Shown here: piece after piece, positions 17,549 through 26,917 of the stretch
How the letters are laid out: each line of letters opens with the position of its first letter
Position numbering within the stretch: position 1 is the first letter of the stretch
Assembly (NCBI GenBank): GCA_029858425.1
Contig: JAOUFE010000006.1
Location: forward strand, 1 to 37,803
Reading direction: 5' to 3'
DNA length: 37,803 nucleotides
DNA from: Spirochaetia bacterium
Lineage (GTDB): Bacteria > Spirochaetota > Leptospiria > Turneriellales > JAOUFE01
Position numbers and translations under genes: made by a program
The notes under the pieces: generated by a model
Seen by the model: only the letters and a program-made list of their open reading frames with translations
Databases searched by the model: none
Told to the model about the DNA's origin: nothing

Positions 17549-19456
17549 ATGAGCAAAGAAAAAATTATTGGTATAGATCTTGGAACAACCAATTCCTGCG
17601 TTGCAGTAATTGAAGGGGGCGAGCCCGTTGTCCTTCCCAATTCAGAAGGCGGCAGAACAACTCCTTCGGTTGTGGCTTTTACAGATAAAGGCGAGGTTTT
17701 GGTAGGTCAGACTGCCAAAAATCAGATGATTACAAATCCTGAGAATACTCTCAGGTCAGTAAAAAGATTTATTGGACGAAGATTTGAAGAAGTTACTGAA
17801 GAAAGACGATTGGTTCCTTACACATTAAAAGAAGCACCCGGAAAATCTATTGTTATTCAAACCAGGGAAAAAGACTACCGTCCCGAAGAAATTTCAGCAA
17901 GGGTACTGCAAAAAATGAAGCAAACGGCTGAAGATTATCTTGGTTATAAAGTGGAAAAAGCGGTAATTACGGTTCCGGCGTACTTTAATGATGAACAAAG
18001 ACAGGCAACCAAGGATGCCGGTAAAATTGCCGGCCTTGAAGTGATGCGTATTATTAATGAACCAACTGCAGCGGCTCTTGCCTATGGCCTGGACAAGAAA
18101 AAACAAAGCGAAGTGATTTCTGTTTTTGACCTCGGCGGGGGTACATTTGATATTTCCATTCTGGAGCTTGCCGACGATGTTTTTGAAGTAAAATCTACAA
18201 GCGGGGACACTCACCTGGGAGGAGATGACTTTGATCAAGTGATCATGGACTGGATTATCGCAGAATATAAAAAGGAATCCAGTATTGATATTGGAAAGGA
18301 TAAAATGGCGCAGCAACGATTGAAAGAAGCGGCTGAAAAAGCCAAAATAGAGTTATCCAGCAAGGAAACAACGGATATTAATATTCCGTTTATTACGGCA
18401 GATTCATCCGGCCCGCGCCATTTAAATATGAATTTAACCAGAGCCAAGTTTAACCAGCTTACTCACCATCTTGTGGAAAGAACAGTTGAGCCTTGCAAAA
18501 AAGCATTGGCAGATGCAGGTTTGTCTCCTTCTGAAATAAATGAGGTGATTTTGGTGGGTGGGTCTACCCGTATACCCGCTGTACGCGACAAGGTTCGGGA
18601 ATTATTTGGAAAAGAACCCAACAAAAGCGTGAACCCGGATGAGGCGGTTGCCATTGGGGCGGCCATACAGGGCGGGGTATTAGCCGGAGAAGTGCATGAC
18701 GTACTTCTTTTGGATGTAACGCCGCTTTCTCTGGGAATTGAAACGCTGGGCGGGGTGATGACAAAAATTATCGCAAGAAATACAACAATACCAACCAAAA
18801 AATCAGAAGTTTTTTCTACGGCAGCAGATAATCAAACCTCTGTGGAAATTCATGTTCTACAGGGCGAGAGGGAGTTGGCCCGGGATAATCGTACTCTTGG
18901 ACGTTTCCATTTGGCGGAAATTCCTGCGGCTCCTCGCGGCATGCCCCAGATAGAAGTGAGTTTTGATATAGATGCAAACGGAATCGTTCATGTGTCAGCA
19001 AAAGATCTGAAAACCTCGAAAGAACAAAAAATAAAAATTGAAGCGACAGGCTCTTTAAATGAGGATGATATCAACAAAATGGTGAAGGATGCCGAACTTC
19101 ATGCTGAAGAAGACAAAAAAATCAAGGATACGGCAAAAGAATTCAACGAGCTTGATCAATTGATTTATACCATAGAAAAGACTCTTCAGACTGCAACAAA
19201 ACTGGATGAGAATATACGAAAGGAAATTGAAGAGTCTGTCAGATCGGCCAGAGATGTAATGCATTCAAATGATCTGCAAAAATTAAAAAATGCGAAAGAA
19301 AATTTAACAACCATTCTGAATAAACATTCTCAAGCCATGCAAAATGCGGCTCAGGATCAATCGGCGCCCAAAGATCATGAGTCAGAGCAAAAAGAAGGCG
19401 GCGAAAAACCTGATGAAAAAATTGTTGATGCAGAGGTAGTAGAAGACGATAAGTGA
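17549..19456 (+). CDS. dnaK: Hsp70 chaperone DnaK
   Basis: A 635-residue Hsp70. The ATPase domain starts [14 protein letters not shown] and carries [26 protein letters not shown] and [11 protein letters not shown]. The linker [16 protein letters not shown] leads into the substrate domain, and the acidic tail ends DAEVVEDDK, as in most bacterial DnaK. A strong AAGGAG precedes ATG. It works with the flanking grpE and dnaJ products in protein folding and is under the upstream CIRCE. Confidence 0.98.
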   Translation: MSKEKIIGIDLGTTNSCVAVIEGGEPVVLPNSEGGRTTPSVVAFTDKGEVLVGQTAKNQMITNPENTLRSVKRFIGRRFEEVTEERRLVPYTLKEAPGKSIVIQTREKDYRPEEISARVLQKMKQTAEDYLGYKVEKAVITVPAYFNDEQRQATKDAGKIAGLEVMRIINEPTAAALAYGLDKKKQSEVISVFDLGGGTFDISILELADDVFEVKSTSGDTHLGGDDFDQVIMDWIIAEYKKESSIDIGKDKMAQQRLKEAAEKAKIELSSKETTDINIPFITADSSGPRHLNMNLTRAKFNQLTHHLVERTVEPCKKALADAGLSPSEINEVILVGGSTRIPAVRDKVRELFGKEPNKSVNPDEAVAIGAAIQGGVLAGEVHDVLLLDVTPLSLGIETLGGVMTKIIARNTTIPTKKSEVFSTAADNQTSVEIHVLQGERELARDNRTLGRFHLAEIPAAPRGMPQIEVSFDIDANGIVHVSAKDLKTSKEQKIKIEATGSLNEDDINKMVKDAELHAEEDKKIKDTAKEFNELDQLIYTIEKTLQTATKLDENIRKEIEESVRSARDVMHSNDLQKLKNAKENLTTILNKHSQAMQNAAQDQSAPKDHESEQKEGGEKPDEKIVDAEVVEDDK

Positions 19457-19486
19457 TTCATCCTGGGAGTTTTACAGAGGTAGATA

Positions 19487-20623
19487 GTGTCAAAAAAAGA
19501 TTATTATGAATTATTGGGGATATCGCGATCAGCAACGATTGAAGAAATAAAGAAAGCCTATCGAAAACTTGCCCTGAAATTTCATCCGGACAAAAACAAG
19601 GGCGATGCTGGAGCCGAGGAGAAATTTAAGGAAGCTACGGAAGCCTACGAAATTCTTCGAGATGAAAAAAAGAGAAAAATGTATGACCAGTTTGGTCATG
19701 CCGGGGTATCTGGTTCTGCCGGATATAACGAAGGTTTTGGACGGGGCGCATATACTGATTTTTCGGATATTTTTCAAGGCAGCACCTTTGAGGATTTATT
19801 TGAAAATATTTTTTCAGGCCTTGGCGGCGGTTTTTCCGGAGCCCGATCTTCATCAGGACAACGAGGTGGAGCCCGCCGCGGATCGGATTTGCGCTATAAT
19901 CTGGAAGTTTCTCTCGAAGATGTTTATCATGGAAAAGAAATCAAGATTCAAATCCCCCGGGATGAGCATTGCGACAAGTGCCATGGAAGCGGTTCCGCTG
20001 ATGGAAAAGTAGATGTGTGTTCTACCTGCGGCGGAACAGGACAAATCCGCAAGAGCTCCGGATTTTTTTCCATTGCATCAACCTGCAACGCATGCGGAGG
20101 AGGCGGTTCTATAATAAAAAACCAGTGTCCGGCTTGTTTTGGTTCAGGACTGGTCGCAAAAAAAAGAACCATTAATATTCGAATTCCAAATGGCATTGAA
20201 ACCGGGACGCGTTTAAAAGTTTCCGGGGAGGGGGAGGCAGGACCAAAAGGCGGTCCGGCAGGCGACCTTTATGTCGTCATTCAGGTAAAAAGACATGCCA
20301 AATTTGAAAGAGAAGGTTCTGATCTTCTCACAAAATATGAGATTCCGGTAACAATGGCAATTCTTGGCGGAGAAGCAGAAATTGAAACTATTTCAGGCAA
20401 CTCTGTAAAGTTGAAAATTCCAGCCGGGACCCAGCCTTCCACCATTTTTCGGGTACGCGGAAAAGGGCTGCCTTATATGGGTGGCCATGACCGTTATGGA
20501 GATTTTATGGTGGAGGCTGTAGTGAAAATTCCAAAGAATATTAACGCGAAAGGGAAGCAGCTTGTTAAGGAACTTGAAGACGAGATTATGGGAAGTACTG
20601 GTTTTTTTGGCAGGTTTAAATGA
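19487..20623 (+). CDS. dnaJ: Co-chaperone DnaJ (Hsp40)
   Basis: A 378-residue type I Hsp40. It has a J domain ([23 protein letters not shown], with HPD in FHPDKN), a Gly/Phe-rich linker, and four zinc-binding CxxCxGxG repeats ([32 protein letters not shown]). The substrate-binding C-terminus follows. The start is GTG 19487 with GAGG six bases upstream. Its stop overlaps the next gene's ATG in an ATGA, so the oxidoreductase downstream is probably made with it. Confidence 0.97.
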   Translation: MSKKDYYELLGISRSATIEEIKKAYRKLALKFHPDKNKGDAGAEEKFKEATEAYEILRDEKKRKMYDQFGHAGVSGSAGYNEGFGRGAYTDFSDIFQGSTFEDLFENIFSGLGGGFSGARSSSGQRGGARRGSDLRYNLEVSLEDVYHGKEIKIQIPRDEHCDKCHGSGSADGKVDVCSTCGGTGQIRKSSGFFSIASTCNACGGGGSIIKNQCPACFGSGLVAKKRTINIRIPNGIETGTRLKVSGEGEAGPKGGPAGDLYVVIQVKRHAKFEREGSDLLTKYEIPVTMAILGGEAEIETISGNSVKLKIPAGTQPSTIFRVRGKGLPYMGGHDRYGDFMVEAVVKIPKNINAKGKQLVKELEDEIMGSTGFFGRFK

Positions 20624-21609
20624 GCCATAAATTCCCTTTAAAAACCGGGGTTGTGGGCGTAGGCCATATGGGCAAGTATCATGTCAATGTGCTTGCCGGA
20701 TTAAAATCTGACCAGCATGAGCTAAAGGGAATATATGATATAAACAAGGATATTGCCGGCGCAATATCCAGACAATACAATGTAAGAAATTATGATAGTC
20801 TTGCAGAATTATTTGAAGATTGCGATGCGGTTACTATTGCGGTTCCAACCGGGAATCACTTTGAAGTGGCAAAGCAGGCGATTCAATGCGGTTGTCATGT
20901 TCTTGTCGAAAAACCAATTACCTCAAAAGTGGAGGAAGCCATTGAGTTAATGGAATTGGCTCAAAAAGAAAAAATAATTCTTCAAATAGGGCATGTGGAA
21001 AGATTTAACGGCGCCGTAATTGAGCTTCAAAAAATCGTTGAAAATCCAATCTATATCGAAACAAAACGAATGGCGCCTTTTACACCGCGCATTCAGGATG
21101 CAGGCGTTGTACTGGATATGCTCATTCATGACCTCGATATAGTTTTGAATCTGGTAAAATCACCTTTGAAAGAATATCATGCTCTGGGACAGAGTATAAA
21201 AGGGCAGAATGAAGATATTGCGCTTGTTACTTTAAAGTTTGAAAACAATGCTATTGCTTCACTAATGGCCTCGCGTGTTAGCCAGGCTAAGGAAAGAAAT
21301 CTTTACATTACCCAGGAAAACAGTTATATTATACTGAACTACACAAATCAGGATATTGAAATTCACCGAAAAGCCAGCAGCGCAAATCAGACCACGCCGG
21401 AGGAAATCCGGTACTCATCAGAATCGTATGTAGAAAATTTGTTTGTTCACAAGGACAATCCTTTAAAAAGCGAGCACATCCATTTTCATAAATGTATTTT
21501 CGGCGAATCTGATCCCGTTGTATCCAGGGAAAAAGATATTCAAACTCTGAAAATTGCCCTTGCAAGCGTTGAGATGATAAAAAATGGAAAAACAAAAGGA
21601 ACTTTCTGA
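20620..21609 (+). CDS. Gfo/Idh/MocA-family NAD(P)-dependent sugar oxidoreductase
   Basis: A 329-residue enzyme. The Rossmann motif [12 protein letters not shown] is near the N-terminus. The family Glu-Lys-Pro (VLVEKPIT) lies near residue 90, and an HDLDIVL catalytic-type stretch ([10 protein letters not shown]) near residue 170. Such enzymes oxidise or reduce a sugar hydroxyl. One possibility is GnnA, which oxidises UDP-GlcNAc at C3 for the amide-linked lipid A known in Leptospira; the window holds LPS genes but no GnnB-like transaminase, so this is a guess. It overlaps dnaJ by four bases and the lipoyl gene by 26. Confidence 0.88.
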   Translation: MSHKFPLKTGVVGVGHMGKYHVNVLAGLKSDQHELKGIYDINKDIAGAISRQYNVRNYDSLAELFEDCDAVTIAVPTGNHFEVAKQAIQCGCHVLVEKPITSKVEEAIELMELAQKEKIILQIGHVERFNGAVIELQKIVENPIYIETKRMAPFTPRIQDAGVVLDMLIHDLDIVLNLVKSPLKEYHALGQSIKGQNEDIALVTLKFENNAIASLMASRVSQAKERNLYITQENSYIILNYTNQDIEIHRKASSANQTTPEEIRYSSESYVENLFVHKDNPLKSEHIHFHKCIFGESDPVVSREKDIQTLKIALASVEMIKNGKTKGTF

Positions 21610-21871
21610 TTCGCGCGATGTGCTTGATTTGCTGATCCCTGATGTTGGTCAAACGGGGAACATTGAATTGCTCAAATGGAATATCTCTGTGGGAGATACA
21701 TTCTCGGCAGGAGATGAAATCTGCGATCTTGTTACCGACAAAGCCGCATTTAGTCTGGAAGCGCCAAACTCAGGTATTCTGGTCTCTCAATTTATCAGCA
21801 ATGGATCTATTGTGAAATCCGGCGAAATTGCCGGTAGAGTTCGTATTATGCAGACTTTACCTTTTGACTAA
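21584..21871 (+). CDS. Free-standing lipoyl/biotinyl-domain protein
   Basis: A 95-residue protein that is essentially one lipoyl domain: LLIPDVGQTG...LLKWNISVGD, the modified-lysine turn DLVTDKAAFSLEAP (Lys53), and ...SGILVSQFISNGSIVKSGE. This is the pattern of the E2 subunits of 2-oxo-acid dehydrogenases, but catalytic and E1/E3-binding domains are absent and no such complex is nearby. It could be a carrier for an unlinked complex or a remnant. The start lies inside the oxidoreductase gene (GAG upstream), and its end overlaps the convergent decarboxylase gene by 26 bases. Confidence 0.85.
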   Translation: MEKQKELSDSRDVLDLLIPDVGQTGNIELLKWNISVGDTFSAGDEICDLVTDKAAFSLEAPNSGILVSQFISNGSIVKSGEIAGRVRIMQTLPFD

Positions 21872-22964
21872 AATCTTCGATTTCATCGACAAAAGTAATT
21901 TCAGGGGGCTCCAGCCCGTTAAAATAAGATGCATAGGCAAGGGTATACGCGCCGGTTCCGCTCATGGAAATTATATCTCCTACTTTTGGCTGCGGTAAGG
22001 TTGCCCGGTACATTTTATCGGCTCCGTCACAGCTCGGTCCGCATAGCATTACGGATTCATTTTCTCCGGATCCATTGGAATTTAGCGGATAGGTGATACC
22101 GTCGATAGTTTCCATTAAACCACTAAAAACTCCCGTGTCGAGAAATACCCATTTTTCACTTATGCCTTTTATATCACGATCAGCAATCCCAATGATGCGA
22201 GAATACAAAGTTCCAGCTGAGCCGCTTATAAACCGTCCGGGTTCTGCATAAAACTTTTTGAATACAATTCCTTTGGATGCGAGGCGGGAAATAGCCTCAT
22301 AAACAACGGCGGCAATTTCCTGGATAGATGGCACCTCCCGCCCAAGATATATTGGGTAACCCCCTCCGATATTCAATATTTCTGTATATATATTGTATTT
22401 CTTTGCCATAATGGCTGCCTCGCCGACAATATCTATTGCTTCGCCCCATGTTTGAGCTCTTTCGCATTGTGAACCTACGTGAAATGTAAAGCCTGCAAGA
22501 GGCATTTGATTTGTTTGCATATATTGGAAAACTTCAGGCCATATTCTTTTCGGGCAACCAAATTTTCCGCTTAGCATCCACAGGCTTCCCTTATTTGGAA
22601 CATCCAGACGCAATATGGGCTTGATTTGATTTTTATATGGTAAAAACTTTTTTGCCTCTGCCAGCGAATCAAAAGTCATGGTGAAAACTTTTTTTTCTAT
22701 GGCAGTCTTTATGGCAGATTCCGGTTTTACCGGGTTCGAAAATATGATTTTTTCAGGCGCCACTCCCATATCCAGAAGATGCAAGATTTCCTGGATCGAT
22801 GCAGTTTCAATGTCTGCATTTTCTTCCAGGAGAGCACGGAGCATATCATTATGCGAGTTTGATTTCATTGCATAGGCAATATGAAAATCAGAAAAAGCGT
22901 TTTTCATTTCCCGATAGTTTGACTGAATTCGGGATCGATCCATTAATAAAAAAGGTGTTTCCAT
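21846..22964 (-). CDS. PLP-dependent ornithine/lysine-type decarboxylase (alanine-racemase fold)
   Basis: A 372-residue group IV decarboxylase. Lys34 in YAMKSN is the expected PLP lysine, FHVGSQ carries the ring-stacking His, and GGGYP and AEPGRF bind the phosphate. GPSCDGAD is the cysteine motif found in ornithine/lysine decarboxylases of this fold. The length and this motif favour a polyamine-forming ornithine (or lysine) decarboxylase over diaminopimelate decarboxylase, but substrate choice is not settled by sequence reading. No ribosome-binding site; the promoter sits directly on the start codon. No other polyamine gene is near. Confidence 0.88.
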   Translation of the reverse strand: METPFLLMDRSRIQSNYREMKNAFSDFHIAYAMKSNSHNDMLRALLEENADIETASIQEILHLLDMGVAPEKIIFSNPVKPESAIKTAIEKKVFTMTFDSLAEAKKFLPYKNQIKPILRLDVPNKGSLWMLSGKFGCPKRIWPEVFQYMQTNQMPLAGFTFHVGSQCERAQTWGEAIDIVGEAAIMAKKYNIYTEILNIGGGYPIYLGREVPSIQEIAAVVYEAISRLASKGIVFKKFYAEPGRFISGSAGTLYSRIIGIADRDIKGISEKWVFLDTGVFSGLMETIDGITYPLNSNGSGENESVMLCGPSCDGADKMYRATLPQPKVGDIISMSGTGAYTLAYASYFNGLEPPEITFVDEIEDFSQKVKSA

Positions 22965-23000
22965 CAGTTGTATAATACAACAAATCTGTCATGCTGTAAA
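22965..23000 (-). promoter_or_regulatory. Promoter with embedded palindrome, leaderless type
   Basis: Read leftward: TTTACA (23000-22995), 17 bases, TATTAT (22977-22972), then seven bases to the ATG at 22964. The predicted transcript begins at or within a few bases of the start codon. The -10 box lies inside a perfect 15-base palindrome GTTGTATAATACAAC (22967-22981), a possible repressor site. Confidence 0.55.
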
Positions 23001-23064
23001 GAAAATATTATGTCTGATATAGCCTATTGCAGCAATTCAAAAATATACCATATATCGATCAATA

Positions 23065-23835
23065 TCAATCGTTAACTTTTGCAATAGATTTTTTATTTTC
23101 AAAATAAACATGATTGTATTTTGCAAATACATGAACGCCAGATAAGACGCATGCTACAAATCCGGGATATCCATCCAGGAATCCTTTTTTTAATAAATAC
23201 ATGCGGATAAAAGTAGCAAATGCCCGTAGGATCGGGGTGAAAGCACTTATTTTCTTATTTTTTTTTATTATCTCCTGCGCGCCAATCCAAGAGAACTTTT
23301 CCAAGGTTTTTATATGATCTGCGATTGAATCAAAAGAATAGTGAAGAATATCTCCTTTAAGCGGTTGAATCACCCCTCTTTGGACGATCACCTTATCGTG
23401 GGGATTAACTCCACCCCAAGAAGCAGTTTTTCGGTTGAAAAGGCGCACTCGCTTGTCAGGATAAAAACAATAGTTAAACCATCGATAGACATAAAATGTC
23501 TTCCGATTAATTATAAATCCTCCTTTTTCAGGAAGATCATTTTTTATTGATTCTATAGATTTTGAAAGTTCCCCAGAAAGTCTCTCATCACAATCCAAGC
23601 TCAATATCCAGTCGTATTTGGCCTTTGAAATTGCAAAATTTTTTTGTTCTATATAGCCCAGGAATTTTTGAGCTATTACACGTACTTTGAATTTCTTCGC
23701 AATATCAACTGTCCGATCCGCGCTTAACGAATCAACCAGCAATACTTCATCGACAACCGATAGCATGCTTTTGATGCAATCCCCAATTTTTTTTTCTTCA
23801 TTATACGAAATGATAACTCCGCTGATTTTTGCCAA
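23065..23835 (-). CDS. Family 2 glycosyltransferase, WaaE/KdtX-like LPS core enzyme
   Basis: About 256 residues of GT-A fold. The start reads KISGVIISYNEEKKIGDCI, followed by VDEVLLVDSLSADRTVDIA, then QKNFAISKAKYDWILSLDCDERL (DCDE in the place of the DxD metal motif), then NRKTFYVYRWF. A basic C-terminal membrane-binding region follows (FIRMYLLKKGFLDGYPGF). This layout is that of WaaE/KdtX core glucosyltransferases. I start at TTG 23835 (GGGGA shortly upstream). An in-frame TTG at 23886 would add 17 residues that do not belong to the fold. It is divergent from the heptosyltransferase across a palindromic repeat. Confidence 0.87.
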   Translation of the reverse strand: MAKISGVIISYNEEKKIGDCIKSMLSVVDEVLLVDSLSADRTVDIAKKFKVRVIAQKFLGYIEQKNFAISKAKYDWILSLDCDERLSGELSKSIESIKNDLPEKGGFIINRKTFYVYRWFNYCFYPDKRVRLFNRKTASWGGVNPHDKVIVQRGVIQPLKGDILHYSFDSIADHIKTLEKFSWIGAQEIIKKNKKISAFTPILRAFATFIRMYLLKKGFLDGYPGFVACVLSGVHVFAKYNHVYFENKKSIAKVND

Positions 23836-23891
23836 TTTTCTTCCCCGATCTTTGCCCAAGAAACAATATCCGTGAGGTTTCGTCAAGATAT

Positions 23892-23919
23892 TTAGTAATA
23901 GGCTATTAGTAATAGGCTA
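23892..23919. repeat. Tandem 14-base duplication
   Basis: TTAGTAATAGGCTA occurs twice in a row (23892-23905, 23906-23919). Its core AATAGGCTAT also occurs inverted at 23019-23028, on the other side of the glycosyltransferase gene. Confidence 0.8.
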
Positions 23920-23931
23920 TGAAAGCCTCTG

Positions 23932-24055
23932 GGGCTTGGGCATGAACTCAATAATCGACCCCATCATTGGTAAAAATAGGCGTTTTTGCTCGCGGAGCGC
24001 CCCAAAAAAGCAAAATTACCTCTTGATCGGGCATGAATTTTGAGTTCAAGCTCAG
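23932..24055. repeat. Dispersed palindromic repeat, copy 5
   Basis: Left arm GGGCTTGGGCATGAACTC...; right arm ending GAGTTCAAGCTC; centre TTTTTGCTCGCGGAGCGCCCC. The outer arms match each other and those of copies 2-4 well; the inner stem is less perfect. It fills most of the space between the divergent glycosyltransferase genes. Confidence 0.65.
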
Positions 24056-24149
24056 ACTCTGTCTGTTTATATATCTCAAAGAATGAAAATTGGTTGATTG
24101 CATATACAGACAGACTAAATAAACCTATATCATATCTTAAGAACATCAA

Positions 24150-25163
24150 ATGGTCGCTAACAACAATATTAAGAGAATTATTATCAGTCGAACAGATGCC
24201 ATTGGCGATGTTATTCTTACATTACCAATCTGTGGCATAATAAAAAATAAATTTCCTGATGCGAAAATTATTTATCTGGGACGAACATATACAGAATCTG
24301 TAATAAAATGCTGTGAATACGTGGATGAATTTTTCAATGCTGATATAATTTTGGAGATGGAGGAGGGCGACGCGATTGCAGAATTAAAAAACAAAAATGC
24401 AAATTATTTTATACACGTTTTTCCAAACAAAAAATTGGCTTCTTTTGCGAAGAAGGCAGGAATTAAAAATCGGGTAGGAACTACCAATCGTTTGTTTCAT
24501 TGGGGAAAAGTAAATAACCTAATCTGGTTAAGTAGAAAAAAGTCCAGTTTGCATGAATCACAATTAAATTGTAAATTACTAAGGCCATTAGGGATAAAAA
24601 ATATACCTGCAATTGAAGAGCTTGCAGAGTTTACCGGTTTTTCAAAACTTCCATTGTTGGAAAAAAAATATCAGAGCCTTGCTGATCAGTCGAAAAAAAC
24701 TCTTGTTTTGCATCCAAAATCAAGCGGGAGCGCAAGGGAATGGAGTTTGGAGAATTATAAGTCTCTGATTGATATTATACCGGCCAACCGCTTTAACGTC
24801 TTTATTAGCGGAACAAACAAAGAAAGAGTATCGCTAACGGACTGGATTAAAACTCTTCCTTCTCATGTTCACGATATTACCGGGAAATTTGATCTGGAAC
24901 AATTTATTGCATTTATCAGTAGGGCTGATTATCTCGTTGCAGCCAGTACTGGACCATTGCATATTGCTTCGGCCTGCGGAATTGGAGCCATTGGTCTTTA
25001 TCCTCCCATTAAACCAATGCATCCGGGTAGATGGAAACCAATCGGCCAAAATGCCCGTTATGTTTGTATCGACAAATCCTGCCACACCTGCCAAAAAAAA
25101 AACCAGAACTGTACATGTATAAACGAAATTAGTCCGGCGCAGGTCGCGGCATTAATACTATAA
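24150..25163 (+). CDS. Family 9 glycosyltransferase (LPS heptosyltransferase type)
   Basis: A 337-residue GT-B enzyme. The N-terminus IIISRTDAIGDVILTLP is the acceptor-side signature of ADP-heptose:LPS heptosyltransferases. VLHPKSSGSAREWSLENY and AASTGPLHIASACGIGAIGLYPP form the nucleotide-sugar site. The C-terminus has five cysteines within 16 residues (CIDKSCHTCQKKNQNCTC), seen in some family members. It probably adds heptose or a related sugar to the LPS core. It ends two bases before the convergent phosphohexomutase gene. The ribosome-binding site is weak. Confidence 0.9.
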   Translation: MVANNNIKRIIISRTDAIGDVILTLPICGIIKNKFPDAKIIYLGRTYTESVIKCCEYVDEFFNADIILEMEEGDAIAELKNKNANYFIHVFPNKKLASFAKKAGIKNRVGTTNRLFHWGKVNNLIWLSRKKSSLHESQLNCKLLRPLGIKNIPAIEELAEFTGFSKLPLLEKKYQSLADQSKKTLVLHPKSSGSAREWSLENYKSLIDIIPANRFNVFISGTNKERVSLTDWIKTLPSHVHDITGKFDLEQFIAFISRADYLVAASTGPLHIASACGIGAIGLYPPIKPMHPGRWKPIGQNARYVCIDKSCHTCQKKNQNCTCINEISPAQVAALIL

Positions 25164-25165
25164 TT

Positions 25166-26533
25166 TTACAGTAGAGCAGTACCCAGGAGTTCCGCCAATA
25201 ATCTTTTGCTGTTTGCTTCGGCCAGAATTCTAATAATGGGTTCAGTATTTGAAGATCGAACATGAATCCACCCTTCTTGATGAGGAGAGATAAAATGATA
25301 ACCATCCGATTTATCTATTTTCCATTTCGGGTATTTATTTTGAATCTGATTAGCAATTTTGATTATATCTTTTGAATTTCCAGTAATAGCCTCTTTTCTC
25401 ATAAAGTACTCTGGAAAATCTTCCAAAATAGCAGGAAGCGACAACTTTGTCCGCAGCATGAGCGACAAAATCCACCCCATCGCAGAAATGGAATCTCGTC
25501 CAAAAGATGGAATAACCGGATCAATGACCCCGCCGTTGCCCTCGCCGCCAAATACGGCTTTTTTTCTTTTCATTAAATCAACTACATTTGCTTCTCCGAC
25601 TTTGCTTCGGAATACCTTACATGAATACAGCGAAGCCGTGTATTCATTGTACAAAGATGAGGAAAGGTTTACTACAACGCTGCCTTTTTTCCGGAATAGC
25701 GCTTCTTTCATGGCAATTGGCAGAGTCAGTTCCTCTCCGATTGCTTTACCGTCAGGCGCAATTATTGCAAGGCGGTCGGCATCCGGATCAAAGGCAAAGC
25801 CGATATCGCACTTGTTCTCCACTACAAATTTTGATAATTTTCCCAATGAAGAGGGTACAGGCTCCGGAGGTCTTGGAAATGAATACTGAATTTCTGGAAA
25901 AAGGGAGTAAAATTTAATCCCCATCCTCGATAAAAGTGCCGGAGCTGCCTCTGTGGCACATGCGCCCAGCGTGTCGATGGCCACCTTTAAATTTCCGGAT
26001 GGAATTTTATTTCCCGGAAAAATTCTGTCAAGGACATAGTTGATATGTAGCGCAACAGAAGCATCATGCGCATCGATTAAATTCCCCTGCTTCTTATAAA
26101 TCCCCCATTGCCCACTTTCTGGATTTTTTTTCAGGTTCTCCATTAAAATGTCATTTTCTTTGGCCGTGAAGAAAAAACCTTCCTGTTTCATAAATTTAAA
26201 GGCTGTATACTGAACCGGATTATGGCTGGCCGAAATCATTATTCCGCCAGAAAGTTTATGATGCTGGACGTAGGCTTTTATAGTAGGTGTCGGGACAATT
26301 CCAAGAGAATGAACATTGCGTCCAAGCGATTGCAAAACACCTGTAACTATTTTTTCGACAGCTTCTCCTGTGGGGCGATTATCCCTTGCTACTGCTATTG
26401 TACCAGGTTTAACTGATTGATTGAATGCATGCATGATTAGAGGAATATTGGCTGCATTGATATCATCCGGAAATAAGCCGCGCATGCCAGAAACGGATAA
26501 TTTCAGGGTAGTGGAGTTTAAATTAACTTTCAT
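25166..26533 (-). CDS. Phosphohexomutase (phosphoglucosamine/phosphomannomutase family)
   Basis: A 455-residue alpha-D-phosphohexomutase. The catalytic serine loop is ISASHNPVQY (near residue 100), the metal loop DPDADRLAI (near 245), the sugar loop GEGNGGVIDP, and the phosphate-binding loop RSSNTEPIIRI near the end. It could be GlmM (glucosamine-6-P to glucosamine-1-P for UDP-GlcNAc), ManB or a phosphoglucomutase; the GEGNGG loop favours GlmM-like enzymes. It overlaps the upstream small membrane gene by four bases. Confidence 0.9.
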   Translation of the reverse strand: MKVNLNSTTLKLSVSGMRGLFPDDINAANIPLIMHAFNQSVKPGTIAVARDNRPTGEAVEKIVTGVLQSLGRNVHSLGIVPTPTIKAYVQHHKLSGGIMISASHNPVQYTAFKFMKQEGFFFTAKENDILMENLKKNPESGQWGIYKKQGNLIDAHDASVALHINYVLDRIFPGNKIPSGNLKVAIDTLGACATEAAPALLSRMGIKFYSLFPEIQYSFPRPPEPVPSSLGKLSKFVVENKCDIGFAFDPDADRLAIIAPDGKAIGEELTLPIAMKEALFRKKGSVVVNLSSSLYNEYTASLYSCKVFRSKVGEANVVDLMKRKKAVFGGEGNGGVIDPVIPSFGRDSISAMGWILSLMLRTKLSLPAILEDFPEYFMRKEAITGNSKDIIKIANQIQNKYPKWKIDKSDGYHFISPHQEGWIHVRSSNTEPIIRILAEANSKRLLAELLGTALL

Positions 26534-26907
26534 TCTTTTTCAATGTTTGAAATAATCAAATTTTTTTCATGGATACTTTCATTGTAAAGTTTGTGGATCA
26601 ATAATTGCGAATGGACTCTGCATGAAACATGTATTAGTATTCCGAACAGTACGCCATATAATGCCAGTCGGTTGAATTTTGCCCGATAAAAATTTTTCCA
26701 TTGATGCCTTGCTTTATCTATGCTTATATTCTTAAAAAATTTATCTTTATACAATTGATTAGCTAGGTAGGCAGCAGAAACAAGCCCTCCCCACCATGCG
26801 ATAATCGGCATCAGGGAAATAAAAAAGGCCAGCAACAGGATTACTTTAATGACAATCCAGGGGATTTTGTCTGGTGCAATGTTTTTAATTATGTTCCATA
26901 CTTTCAT
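26530..26907 (-). CDS. Small membrane protein of unknown function
   Basis: A 125-residue protein with a hydrophobic stretch from about residue 16 to 50 (IPWIVIKVILLLAFFISLMP, then IIAWWGGLVSAAYLA) and a second near residue 80-95. A basic loop (KARHQWKNFYRAKFNR) lies between. Not recognised. It overlaps the phosphohexomutase start by four bases and follows the next membrane gene by 10 bases, so it belongs to the M23 lipoprotein-to-mutase operon and may act in the envelope. Confidence 0.75.
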   Translation of the reverse strand: MKVWNIIKNIAPDKIPWIVIKVILLLAFFISLMPIIAWWGGLVSAAYLANQLYKDKFFKNISIDKARHQWKNFYRAKFNRLALYGVLFGILIHVSCRVHSQLLIHKLYNESIHEKNLIISNIEKE

Positions 26908-26917
26908 ATTAGCGCCC

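Noticed and set aside
17894-18316. 140-codon frame opposite dnaK.
   Set aside because: Shadow of the highly conserved dnaK frame; no start signals.
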